A stretch of 21,533 nt of DNA. Source: Bacillota bacterium. Its GTDB lineage: Bacteria; Bacillota; Clostridia; Lachnospirales; Lachnospiraceae. The translations under genes and the position numbers were made by a program. The notes beneath the pieces are model-generated. The model was not told the DNA's origin and searched no databases. It worked only from the letters and a program-made list of their open reading frames with translations. Each line of letters begins with the position of its first letter. Within the stretch, counting starts at the first letter, position 1. The stretch lies in NCBI GenBank assembly GCA_023414355.1, contig JAEZOB010000056.1:1-21533 (forward strand). Reading direction: 5' to 3'. Positions 6,404 to 14,843 of this stretch are shown piece by piece.

Positions 6404-9400
6404 CTATTGTACATGATTCGCTGTTACAATATCTCTTAGATCATAAATCGCATAATTAATTTCTTGCCCACTGGGATTAGTGTTGTTATAAAATCGGTAT
6501 AAATTAGTATTATTATCACTTAAGTAACCTACAATCCTTTGCGCACATTCGTTGACATCAATCAATGCATTCCCTAAGGCATCCATCGGAACTATGCTTG
6601 CATCCCAATGAAGATCTGTATACAGATCATTTAAGTTTTGCAACAACTCTGATGTGTTACCATTTTTGGCTGCCTCAATCGCTGCAATGGTCATGTCCTT
6701 GAACTGATCCCTAAATACTGCATCAAACTCAAGTTCATACATCGTAATAGACATAATGTCACTCAAGCATTGACAGATTATCTGTAGATCAGTTACTGGT
6801 TTGACGACCTGGCTTTCATATAAATATAATGTTTTGTAAAAGCCATTCTCATCAATAGAAGGATCAATCACACAACGGAGAATACTTGCTTGAATCCAAG
6901 TCATACATTGATCAATGTTCCCGAGATCTGCATTGTTCATTCCAAATAACTCATTGTCTTTTGCATAGTTGATCAAATCCATGTAAGCTGCTTTAAACTG
7001 AATGCTACTTCCGCTTGCTACCCTGATGTCTCTATCCGCTTTGATCACAATACTACTTCCACTTGCAACTTCAACGCTGTTGCCATACTGCTCTATCATA
7101 TTCCTTCCAGTCATTGCAACCGTACCGCTTTCATCAGAAATTGTGTAATTATCATCAAGCAATGCAGCGATGAGTGCATCCAGCTTCTGAATACGAGTAT
7201 CCGTATCGCCATACATCTTAGTCGCATCCTGAGAGAACTCGGGAGTTAACAGATTCCCCTGAACATAATAGAATGCTGCGTCTATATCATCCTCATTATC
7301 AAAGGTTATATGCTCTGCTCCACCACTATTAAGAAGCTCGTTATACTTATACAGGGTATTATTTTCATCGTCAAAGGAAAGCATTTTCTTCATTTCCAGT
7401 TGATAAATCGGATCATAGTAGCTATCCAGAAGGGTACTGTTCGTTTTATTTGTGTAATTTGCAAAGAAATTATTAATCTGGCTTAGTGCTGTATGTACCC
7501 CTGTAAGATCATCCGACCCGACAGCAGTGATCAAGTCATTCAGATTCAGCCGGTGTTCCTCATTCAACACACTGATTACCAGATCATTGCAAACATATTC
7601 AACGGTTTCATAATCCAGGTAATAATCTGCTGTCATAGCCAGATCATATACATGCAGACAACTTGTGTACCAGCTACCATTCTCATCAGAATCCATTCTA
7701 TCATCTTCAATACGAAGAGTTAATGCATCCCAGTAATTATTTACATGATCAGAAGTTAACATAGAACCATCCAGCTTAGTCATGTCACCGCCTGCAAAAA
7801 ACTTATTCATAAAATCAGAATCACTGTTCAGTCGATTAAAGATATCCTGAATTGCTGTAAACTTCTGCTCTTCGGTAGCAGCATCATTATAGCGGAAGGT
7901 GTAAATATCCTCCATAATTGCATTCCATCTTAAGTATTTCGTATATTCCTCAGCCAGCCGTTTCTCTGCTTCTTCGCTAAACCAATAGGCTGTACTCCAG
8001 AGCACTCTATTCTCCAGCCTTGCTATCTCATAGGAATAGGTTGCTTTTGAAGGTGCATTATAAAGCTGATTCGTGTCGGTATTCCATTCGGGATTCAACA
8101 TCTCATCATGTAGCATTCTGTAATATAATGGAGCATACTTCTCGATCGGTGCATTAATTCTCTCCTTGGGATATTTCGCATGCAAAAACTGATAAATATC
8201 ACAAAATGCCTGATAGGTTCCAGCTACATCCTTCTCCTTAATCTCATCCATCAGAGTAAGGACCGTAGGCATGGATTTATTATAATTATCGATAAGCCAA
8301 AGGTTACTGGCATTTACAGCATCTCTCATAATATAAATCGCCATATCAAGATCTGCGCCATTAGGAGTTTCCTTATTCGCATACCGATACAGATCCGAAT
8401 CTACCGGATTATTATTTTCATCCAGAACAGAACCGCCTTTCAGATTCTCCTGGAAATAATTTAGACAATACTTTTTATCAATGGCAGGCTTTCCATCCTC
8501 TATGATCGGAAGGAAATCCTCTCCACGCCATTCCTCTGCAGTCCCATCGGTACAGCTCAGTTTTGCTTCATACAGCTTTAACAAAGCATTGTATAGGGCA
8601 TCTGAATCCGCAGCTTTTGCCGCAACGATAACAGCATCTGCCATATTCTTAAAATCCTTAAGATATTGGATACTCCATTGCTTTTCTGCATCGATACTAA
8701 CCGCAAATCTCATCATTGACTCAACGATATAGTATACCTCCGGTTCGGCTGGCATGGAGGCAAGGTTCTTATAATAAGTATTTAATACCTCATGATAACC
8801 ATCGTCATAAGCCTTTTCTGTATAAACTCTACCAATGATGTTACGAATAATCTGATCACCATAAAAATCCACATCATTAGCTGTGATTCCTTCATCACTT
8901 ACAAAATAGGTGACATCATATTTCGTAATAATTTCTTTTAGTGCTCCTAAGATATTTTCTTTCTGAAGATCTGTAACCTTATAATCTGCATATTGATAAT
9001 TTCCATCCTTGTCATAATGAGGTTCTACCTTCGGCAGGTTTTGATATACCTTGTTGACAAGGCCGATATACTCAGACTTATTGCCGCTGTATAGTGTGAA
9101 TTTATCAAAATAAACCGCCAGGTTATCAATGCTGTTCAGAGCGCCGAGATAGCTGAAATAATCATAATTATAAAGTTTATTAATATAACCATCGTTCTCA
9201 ACAAAGAATTTTAAAGAATGATAGTAATACTCTGTCATACTGATATCAAATGCCTTTCGCCCATCCCAATCTGACAGAAGTTTATTCATAGCAGTATAAA
9301 ATACTGAAGAATCGGTGCCTTTTAAGGATGCAAATACTGCCTTCGTATCATTGATATAAGCTTCTCTATCTGTATTTATTTTGTCCACCATAGCAATGAA

Positions 9401-11728
9401 ACTGTTCGCTGCTGCTACAGCAAGCTCATAGGTTTGGCTTTTATCAGCCAAATGCTTATAATATTCCTTGATCGCTGAGTTGGACTTTCTATTATACTTG
9501 ATACATTCCTGTCCATACTCGGCATAATCCATAATATAATCGTTGTCAACACTGATTTTCGTATTTGAGAATTTATTATCAATCTCTCCATAAGCAATTA
9601 ACTGATTCATCAAATCAGTAAAGCTATTCTTAACTGCTGAGTAATTTGCAGTATTTTGTGTTGTAACCAAGTCCGCCGTCACTGTATTCAGATGATCTAA
9701 AAGCTTCTTATAGGTAATTAGTTTATCCGCCTTTGATACGATCGGAGTTGGGGTCGGCGTAGCTGTTGGCTTAGGTGTTGGTGTAGCCGTTGGTTTCGGT
9801 GTCGGTGTAGCTGTTGGCTTAGGTGTCGGTGTAGGGGTAGATGTCGGTGTATTTCCAGACGGTCCGGACGGCCCAGACGGTCCTGACGGTCCTGAAATTA
9901 CAGGTGTTTCCGGAGTTTTAGTCGGTGAAGCTGTAGGTTCCGGGATCGTAGTTGGCTTCGGTACAGGCGTCGTCGACACCTTCGGAGCCGGTTTTGCAGT
10001 TGGCTTAGGTACTGCAGTTGGTCCTGCTGTCGGAGCCGGAGAAGGTGCTGCAATGGCAATCTTCTCTTCTTCCTTTACTTCAACGCCTTTGATGCTTACC
10101 TTGTTAGTTCCTGTCGCAACCTGTACTGTTGTGCCCTCGGTATTAATCTTCGTATCATTGCCTGTAACGACAGCCTCAGCTACCTTTCCGGTCCCGGCTA
10201 CCTCCGCACTGTTGCCATAGGAAGCTAATTTCTGAATACTAGCTCCTTCCGATACATTTACTTTGGTACTATCTGCAGTACTGGTTACATTAGATACCTG
10301 AGCACCTGAGAGAAGCTCTACGCTGGTCTGGGTACCGGCCACCTTAAGCTCTGTAACCTTTGCTGAATTTCCCAAGGAAACAGCAGTCTGAGTACCGGTA
10401 GAAGTAACGTTCTGAACCTCACTGTTAATTACTAATGAGGTTTGTTTTCCTTCATTTGTTAATTTGGTCACCGGCTGAGATATCGTGACATCCGCCTGGG
10501 ATACCTCTTTATTAATTACAACTTCCTCTGCTTTTACATCAACCTTTAGTGCGGCATTGGCTGCCATATTAATTGTGCCTATGGTTGACGCTTTCTCAGT
10601 ACCGGCATTGGTATCACTTAGTGTAATAGCTTGTCCTTCTACTGCATTCTTTACGGTAGCAGAGGCCATTTCACAGGCTGTAGCCGCAATATTAATCGCT
10701 GCACTGGACTGGGAATCAATGACTAGATCTCCCTTGAAACCTTCCAATGCAATTTCTATTGCTCCGTCCGATTTCGTAGTTACACTGAAGCTTTGTATAA
10801 CCGCACCATTTGATTGTGTTACTTTAACACTTCCCTCTGCTGTAATTGTAACAATGACGGATCCCTGCCCTGCGATGAGAGATGGTGTTTGGGTACTCTC
10901 TTCATCTCCTACCGCAAAACTTTGAACCAGTGCATTTACAGTAGCAACTTTGTTAATGGTACAGGAATTGGTGGTAACGGTATAGGCCGCACCGGTTTCC
11001 ATGGTTAAAGTACCACCAACTGTGACATCGTTTAGAACAATGTTTACCGCTCCAACATTACTTGATATGGTAAGATTTCCATAGCTTTTATTTGATAATG
11101 TAACGACTCCGTTTACGATATCTGCCTTCGTAATCTCTTCCTTTTCCTGAGCAACCGCATAGACTAGAATACTGTCACTGGACTTGCCTGCTTTCACCTT
11201 AATGGTTGCTGTTCCAAGCTTTTTCGCCGTTATTTTGCCTTGTTTATCAACACTGATGATTTCAGGATTACTGCTGCTCCAGATTGCAGGAATATTCGCA
11301 TCAGAGGGCTTATATTTTGAAATAAAACCATAGGACTCTCCGATTTTAAGATAATCAATTTTATTTTTAATTGAAACTGCTTCTACTGCTTTTATTACTG
11401 TTATCTTGCACTCCAGCTGATAGCTTACTGTTTTGCTCTTCACCTTGCAGTTTATGGTTGCAGTTCCCTTATTTAATCCTGTAACCACACCCTTTTGATC
11501 AACCTTTGCGACCGCTTTATCGGTACTGTCCCAGGTATAATCTGCACCTGCAATTTTGTTTTTTACTTGAAGCTTATACTTTTCCCCCACCAGTATAGTC
11601 TGTGTGGCTTTGGCAAACTTTGGCGAGGCGGTAGCACGAACAGAAGCTGCCGGTGATATGATTGATATCACAAGTGTCAGCGAAAGCAAAATTGCCAGAA
11701 ACTGGTAGCATCCTTTGTGTTTCATCAT
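6404..11728 (-). CDS. Giant secreted Big_2-domain surface protein with C-terminal helical repeats
   Basis: The 1774-residue product begins with a signal peptide (about 1-33: MMKHKG, hydrophobic core, SVRATA). Two bacterial Ig-like Big_2 domains follow (about 36-112 and 115-190; GVVTGLNKGTATI and GKITAKKLGTATI are their typical ends). Residues 195-555 are beta-rich, Thr/Ser/Val-rich and lack aromatics; within them 428-540 shows about six 18-20-residue repeats (TQTSVELLSGAQVSNVTSTA type), suggesting a beta-helix or solenoid. A Pro/Thr stalk (about 559-664) includes four GPS triplets like a short collagen segment and three copies of TPTPKPTA. The remaining 1,110 residues are acidic, Tyr/Asn/Asp-rich and predicted helical; nine degenerate repeats can be traced (see findings). 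I do not recognise that domain. No LPXTG, SLH or membrane anchor is seen at the C-terminus. GGGAG precedes the ATG. The function is unknown; adhesion or surface sensing is inferred. Confidence 0.85.
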   Translation of the reverse strand: MMKHKGCYQFLAILLSLTLVISIISPAASVRATASPKFAKATQTILVGEKYKLQVKNKIAGADYTWDSTDKAVAKVDQKGVVTGLNKGTATINCKVKSKTVSYQLECKITVIKAVEAVSIKNKIDYLKIGESYGFISKYKPSDANIPAIWSSSNPEIISVDKQGKITAKKLGTATIKVKAGKSSDSILVYAVAQEKEEITKADIVNGVVTLSNKSYGNLTISSNVGAVNIVLNDVTVGGTLTMETGAAYTVTTNSCTINKVATVNALVQSFAVGDEESTQTPSLIAGQGSVIVTITAEGSVKVTQSNGAVIQSFSVTTKSDGAIEIALEGFKGDLVIDSQSSAAINIAATACEMASATVKNAVEGQAITLSDTNAGTEKASTIGTINMAANAALKVDVKAEEVVINKEVSQADVTISQPVTKLTNEGKQTSLVINSEVQNVTSTGTQTAVSLGNSAKVTELKVAGTQTSVELLSGAQVSNVTSTADSTKVNVSEGASIQKLASYGNSAEVAGTGKVAEAVVTGNDTKINTEGTTVQVATGTNKVSIKGVEVKEEEKIAIAAPSPAPTAGPTAVPKPTAKPAPKVSTTPVPKPTTIPEPTASPTKTPETPVISGPSGPSGPSGPSGNTPTSTPTPTPKPTATPTPKPTATPTPKPTATPTPTPIVSKADKLITYKKLLDHLNTVTADLVTTQNTANYSAVKNSFTDLMNQLIAYGEIDNKFSNTKISVDNDYIMDYAEYGQECIKYNRKSNSAIKEYYKHLADKSQTYELAVAAANSFIAMVDKINTDREAYINDTKAVFASLKGTDSSVFYTAMNKLLSDWDGRKAFDISMTEYYYHSLKFFVENDGYINKLYNYDYFSYLGALNSIDNLAVYFDKFTLYSGNKSEYIGLVNKVYQNLPKVEPHYDKDGNYQYADYKVTDLQKENILGALKEIITKYDVTYFVSDEGITANDVDFYGDQIIRNIIGRVYTEKAYDDGYHEVLNTYYKNLASMPAEPEVYYIVESMMRFAVSIDAEKQWSIQYLKDFKNMADAVIVAAKAADSDALYNALLKLYEAKLSCTDGTAEEWRGEDFLPIIEDGKPAIDKKYCLNYFQENLKGGSVLDENNNPVDSDLYRYANKETPNGADLDMAIYIMRDAVNASNLWLIDNYNKSMPTVLTLMDEIKEKDVAGTYQAFCDIYQFLHAKYPKERINAPIEKYAPLYYRMLHDEMLNPEWNTDTNQLYNAPSKATYSYEIARLENRVLWSTAYWFSEEAEKRLAEEYTKYLRWNAIMEDIYTFRYNDAATEEQKFTAIQDIFNRLNSDSDFMNKFFAGGDMTKLDGSMLTSDHVNNYWDALTLRIEDDRMDSDENGSWYTSCLHVYDLAMTADYYLDYETVEYVCNDLVISVLNEEHRLNLNDLITAVGSDDLTGVHTALSQINNFFANYTNKTNSTLLDSYYDPIYQLEMKKMLSFDDENNTLYKYNELLNSGGAEHITFDNEDDIDAAFYYVQGNLLTPEFSQDATKMYGDTDTRIQKLDALIAALLDDNYTISDESGTVAMTGRNMIEQYGNSVEVASGSSIVIKADRDIRVASGSSIQFKAAYMDLINYAKDNELFGMNNADLGNIDQCMTWIQASILRCVIDPSIDENGFYKTLYLYESQVVKPVTDLQIICQCLSDIMSITMYELEFDAVFRDQFKDMTIAAIEAAKNGNTSELLQNLNDLYTDLHWDASIVPMDALGNALIDVNECAQRIVGYLSDNNTNLYRFYNNTNPSGQEINYAIYDLRDIVTANHVQ
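9756..9827 (-). repeat. Three tandem 24-bp repeats in the Pro-Thr stalk
   Basis: Units 9756-9779, 9780-9803 and 9804-9827 differ by a few bases and each encodes TPTPKPTA, with a partial fourth copy after them. Repeat number in such stalks commonly varies between strains. Confidence 0.85.
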
Positions 11729-11752
11729 AAAAAACTCCCTTCCTGATACTAT

Positions 11753-11776
11753 AATCCTTTAATTGATAACAGGATT
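11753..11776. promoter_or_regulatory. Inverted repeat upstream of the giant protein gene
   Basis: AATCCT (11753-11758) and AGGATT (11771-11776) flank a 12-base AT-rich centre, 25-48 bases before the ATG. A TATAGT box overlaps on the minus strand but no fitting -35 is seen, so the promoter is unresolved. The site could be an operator, possibly for the HTH protein encoded directly upstream. Confidence 0.3.
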
Positions 11777-11826
11777 CAGTATATCAGTTCGGGAGTTTAA
11801 AATGGTCTGCATAATGTGGACTTTTT

Positions 11827-12273
11827 CTAATCTTCCTTTAGAAGAATTGCTTCTCCCAAGTTCTCCAGCATTTCATTGGTGTCGATCAGGGAATAGTGAT
11901 GCAGGATGCAGAAAATAATCGCTGCATCTCTTTGGATTCGCGGATATAATTCCCCTTTCTGCGCAACCTTTAGAAGCCGTTGGGTATCCTCCAAACTCAA
12001 TTTAAGTACAATTGCTATGCGGATTAAAATATTTCGATTTGGAGTTCTCTGCCCATTAAAAATCTGATAAGCTAAAGACTTGGCGATACTTGCTTTTTCA
12101 ATCAGTTGTGGAATACTATAGCCTGATTGTTTCATCAATTGATATAAATACGTATGTAATTCTATATCTCCTAACACAGACTCATAATCATGAATGAATT
12201 CGTCAATATGTCTGGACTCTGATAATTCTTTTAGTAATTCCTTCGTCTGTATGTTCTTCTTGTCCTTAATCAT
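11827..12273 (-). CDS. Small XRE-like helix-turn-helix protein linked to the LRR kinase
   Basis: Residues 41-105 resemble a lambda-repressor/XRE fold: YLYQLMKQSGYSIPQLIEKASIAKSLAYQIFNGQRTPNRNILIRIAIVLKLSLED... The C-terminal part (QRLLKVAQKGELYPRIQRDAAIIFCI, then DTNEMLENLGE) is characteristic of a Clostridia family that, from memory, often lies beside Ser/Thr kinase genes. The ATG at 12273 is chosen over a GTG at 12306. AGGG lies six bases before the ATG, nothing suitable precedes the GTG, and the predicted transcription start (about 12316) is almost on top of the GTG. The product has 148 residues. It is followed within 100 bases by the giant protein gene in the same direction. It may be a regulator of the cluster or a substrate or partner of the kinase; both are inferred. 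Confidence 0.78.
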   Translation of the reverse strand: MIKDKKNIQTKELLKELSESRHIDEFIHDYESVLGDIELHTYLYQLMKQSGYSIPQLIEKASIAKSLAYQIFNGQRTPNRNILIRIAIVLKLSLEDTQRLLKVAQKGELYPRIQRDAAIIFCILHHYSLIDTNEMLENLGEAILLKED

Positions 12274-12322
12274 CTGATGCCCTGACCCCTCGCTATGTAA
12301 TATCACTGTAGAATATGAGTTA

Positions 12323-12350
12323 ATTATAGCATATTTTTCCTATCCGGCAA
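12323..12350 (-). promoter_or_regulatory. Promoter of the HTH gene
   Basis: TTGCCG (12345-12350, minus strand), a 16-base spacer ending in TATGC (extended -10), and TATAAT (12323-12328). Transcription would begin near 12316 and supports the ATG at 12273 as the start. Confidence 0.7.
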
Positions 12351-12480
12351 GACTTCATCTGTATTTTAGATAACTCCGCAGAATTCCTCTGTTTCATTAT
12401 ATCATAATTTACCATGATTTCACAATAACACGTAACTATCCTCTCCGCCCTTTGTGCCAAGTTATAACTCGGAGTATAAA

Positions 12481-12528
12481 AAAGGGTTCCGTCAATCGGT
12501 TCTTCTTACCGAAAGTCCGGAAACCTTT
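12481..12528 (-). terminator. Rho-independent terminator of the ABC transporter operon
   Basis: Arms 12481-12500 (AAAGGGTTCC...ATCGGT) and 12508-12528 (ACCGA...GGAAACCTTT) form a long stem around a seven-base loop. On the minus strand the stem runs straight into TTTTTTTATA. The remaining DNA between here and the HTH promoter holds a second TATAAT box near 12396 but no visible gene. Confidence 0.85.
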
Positions 12529-12575
12529 AATATCAATCCTTTAAGAGCATAATATCCTTTGGCATAGCTACTATC

Positions 12576-14843
12576 CTAATCATTCATTTTCAAAGAAACA
12601 ACCATATCAACTTCTTTTATTTTCTTAGATAGAATAATGCAAACTGTCAATATAACTAACAAAACTCCTCCGACACTGAATCCCATTGAGATTGCTGTAG
12701 TCGTTACCCTGAATGGAAAACTATCGATTGAGTCAAACATATAAACTGCAAAAAGTCTTCCTAACGGTATTCCAAGAATAACGCCAAATAGCGACAATAA
12801 TAATGTCTGTGTAACATTCAACAGGTTCAATGCTTTGTCAGAAAATCCTAAAACCTTAAGTGTTGCTAGCTCTCTAAATCTTTCGTTATACGACAGCATT
12901 CCAAGATTGTATAATACAACCAATCCAAGTGCAATTGCTGCAATCACCATTACATTTATGATCAAACGAAATGACTCCAGTGCCTTATTATTTTGTTTCT
13001 TTAACTCTTCTACACTTATGATCGATTTAATACAATCCTCTTTTATATCAACTACCTTTTCTTTTGTGTATATTGTGGTTGGTACATAATCCACGGAAAA
13101 CTGATCAAGGTGCTCTTTCGTGATAAAAATTCCTTGTTCCATAGGACTATTTACGATGCAGTAAACTTTCTCCTCATAGTATTTATCTTCACCATATATT
13201 CTCCACTTTAAAGTATCACCTTTTTTGATACCATATTTATCACTTAACTTCTTACTGATGTATAATTTATCATCTTCTAAAGTTACCGGTTTCTTTTTTG
13301 CATCTTCAAATTCAATCAATTGATCAACATCGAATGCAATTAAGTTCGTTGTCTTAAAGTCTTCATTACGAACCATTTCAATTAAGGTTGTCTGTGAGCT
13401 TTCACCCTTTACTGCTTCTTTCAATGATTCAATCTGGCTCACTTCTCCACCTTCGATGCTAATTCTGTTATTATAGTGATGCAAATCAGCAAACGTCCAC
13501 TCATTGATAGAAGCCATTGTATCTTGCATTGTAAACCCGCAAAGAATAATGGAAAGACTGCCCAATACTCCGAATATAGTCATCAAAGACCTGATTTTAT
13601 TGCGAGTGATATCACGAATTGTCCATAACGTATTGAAAGAAGGTGTTTTTCTACATTTTTCTGATGACTTCTTTTCCTTACTAACCTTATTTTCAAAACG
13701 ATTACTGATAGCATCACTTGCTTTTACACGTAATATTCTTTTACATGTAAAGTATAACACAACAACAAGCACTAAATTCAACAGAACCACAATCAGAAAA
13801 TCAAAGGGCCACACTCTGGTTTCCAACTCAACATAATCGAAATAATCAAGTACAGTTCCAAGATAGATATCTCCAATGATTGGAGGTCCTAATAGGAAGC
13901 CAAAAATTGACCCCAGGATACTTACAGCAATTCCCATACTCATATAGTGAAAAAGAATCTTACGATCAGAAAATCCCAAGGCCTTTAATATTCCGATTTG
14001 TACACGTTCCTTATTATTAATTCGATTCATGGTTGTTATCATTGTTAAGACCGCAATTAATAAAATTGCCAATGCAAATATATTCGAAATAACCTTTGTT
14101 GAATCTATTTTACTCTTCACTGTAGCCGCACTTACTTTTTCATCTCTTGATAAAAGAAAATAAGGCTGATCATCAAATATATCATTCAGTTTCTCATACA
14201 ACCCTTGCTTATCCTCAGAGCTGCGTATCAGGATTTGATTATAAGGTACCGTATCTCCAAAATCAAAGAATTCTGAAGACAGGATAGCGTAAGCAGTATT
14301 CTCGAAGTCAGGAGTACTACAATCCTCACTTTTCGGAAAATATAAATATTCGGAGCTTTTGACCAGTCCTAAAACTTTTTTAGATACAGCCACACCACTA
14401 AATTTAATATCAAACTTATCTCCAATGGAAATATGATTTAGTTTGGCATACTCGTCAAATAGCCATACTCCATCTTTTTTCGTATCAAAGTTCTCCCCGC
14501 TCTCTGTCCAAAAATCAAAATTTTCTTTATTCTCTATGTAAAAAAGATCCACAGTTTGATTATCATGCATTCCTTTTATATATAGTCTTTTAGATACGTT
14601 TTCCTTACCAAACTCATCTTCCAATTGAGCAAACTTATTATCTGATACTTCCATAGTATTGATCCAAGCATCAGCTAATTTAGTTTCCTCATAATACCGA
14701 TCAGCATAGTAATCCAAACCAAACCATGCACTATTCAGTCCTACGAAAACAGAAACACCGATAAACATCATAAAAAACATTGCAAAAAACTGAACCTTAT
14801 AAACCATACAAGTTCTTATCAGTTTTTTTCTAAACATTACCAT
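12576..14843 (-). CDS. ABC transporter permease with two FtsX modules
   Basis: The 755-residue protein has the eight-helix FtsX-duplication layout: helix at about 17-37, a large extracytoplasmic domain (40-245), three helices (252-272, 302-322, 347-367), then a second module with a helix at 418-438, another extracytoplasmic domain, and three helices (about 631-652, 676-697, 719-739). The coupling motif KALGFSDRKI (287-296) recurs as KVLGFSDKAL in the second half. This is the type used for peptide resistance and lipid or lipoprotein handling, such as BceB-like and MacB-like proteins; the duplicated form is common in Firmicutes beside a LolD-like ATPase. The start codon overlaps the ATPase stop by seven bases (ATGGTAA), so the two are translationally coupled. 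GGAGG lies four bases before the ATG; a second ATG six bases on is also possible. Confidence 0.88.
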   Translation of the reverse strand: MVMFRKKLIRTCMVYKVQFFAMFFMMFIGVSVFVGLNSAWFGLDYYADRYYEETKLADAWINTMEVSDNKFAQLEDEFGKENVSKRLYIKGMHDNQTVDLFYIENKENFDFWTESGENFDTKKDGVWLFDEYAKLNHISIGDKFDIKFSGVAVSKKVLGLVKSSEYLYFPKSEDCSTPDFENTAYAILSSEFFDFGDTVPYNQILIRSSEDKQGLYEKLNDIFDDQPYFLLSRDEKVSAATVKSKIDSTKVISNIFALAILLIAVLTMITTMNRINNKERVQIGILKALGFSDRKILFHYMSMGIAVSILGSIFGFLLGPPIIGDIYLGTVLDYFDYVELETRVWPFDFLIVVLLNLVLVVVLYFTCKRILRVKASDAISNRFENKVSKEKKSSEKCRKTPSFNTLWTIRDITRNKIRSLMTIFGVLGSLSIILCGFTMQDTMASINEWTFADLHHYNNRISIEGGEVSQIESLKEAVKGESSQTTLIEMVRNEDFKTTNLIAFDVDQLIEFEDAKKKPVTLEDDKLYISKKLSDKYGIKKGDTLKWRIYGEDKYYEEKVYCIVNSPMEQGIFITKEHLDQFSVDYVPTTIYTKEKVVDIKEDCIKSIISVEELKKQNNKALESFRLIINVMVIAAIALGLVVLYNLGMLSYNERFRELATLKVLGFSDKALNLLNVTQTLLLSLFGVILGIPLGRLFAVYMFDSIDSFPFRVTTTAISMGFSVGGVLLVILTVCIILSKKIKEVDMVVSLKMND

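Noticed and set aside
9756..9896. CRISPR-like short repeats
   Set aside because: The units are contiguous without spacers and encode an in-frame Pro-Thr stalk.
10485..10925. 146-residue plus-strand frame opposite the giant gene
   Set aside because: It is antisense to Thr/Ser/Ala-rich coding sequence whose codon bias opens the opposite frame. There is no ribosome binding site and no family resemblance.
12274..12306. GTG at 12306 as the start of the HTH gene
   Set aside because: No ribosome binding site precedes it and the promoter would place transcription about 10 bases away. The ATG at 12273 has AGGG at good spacing.
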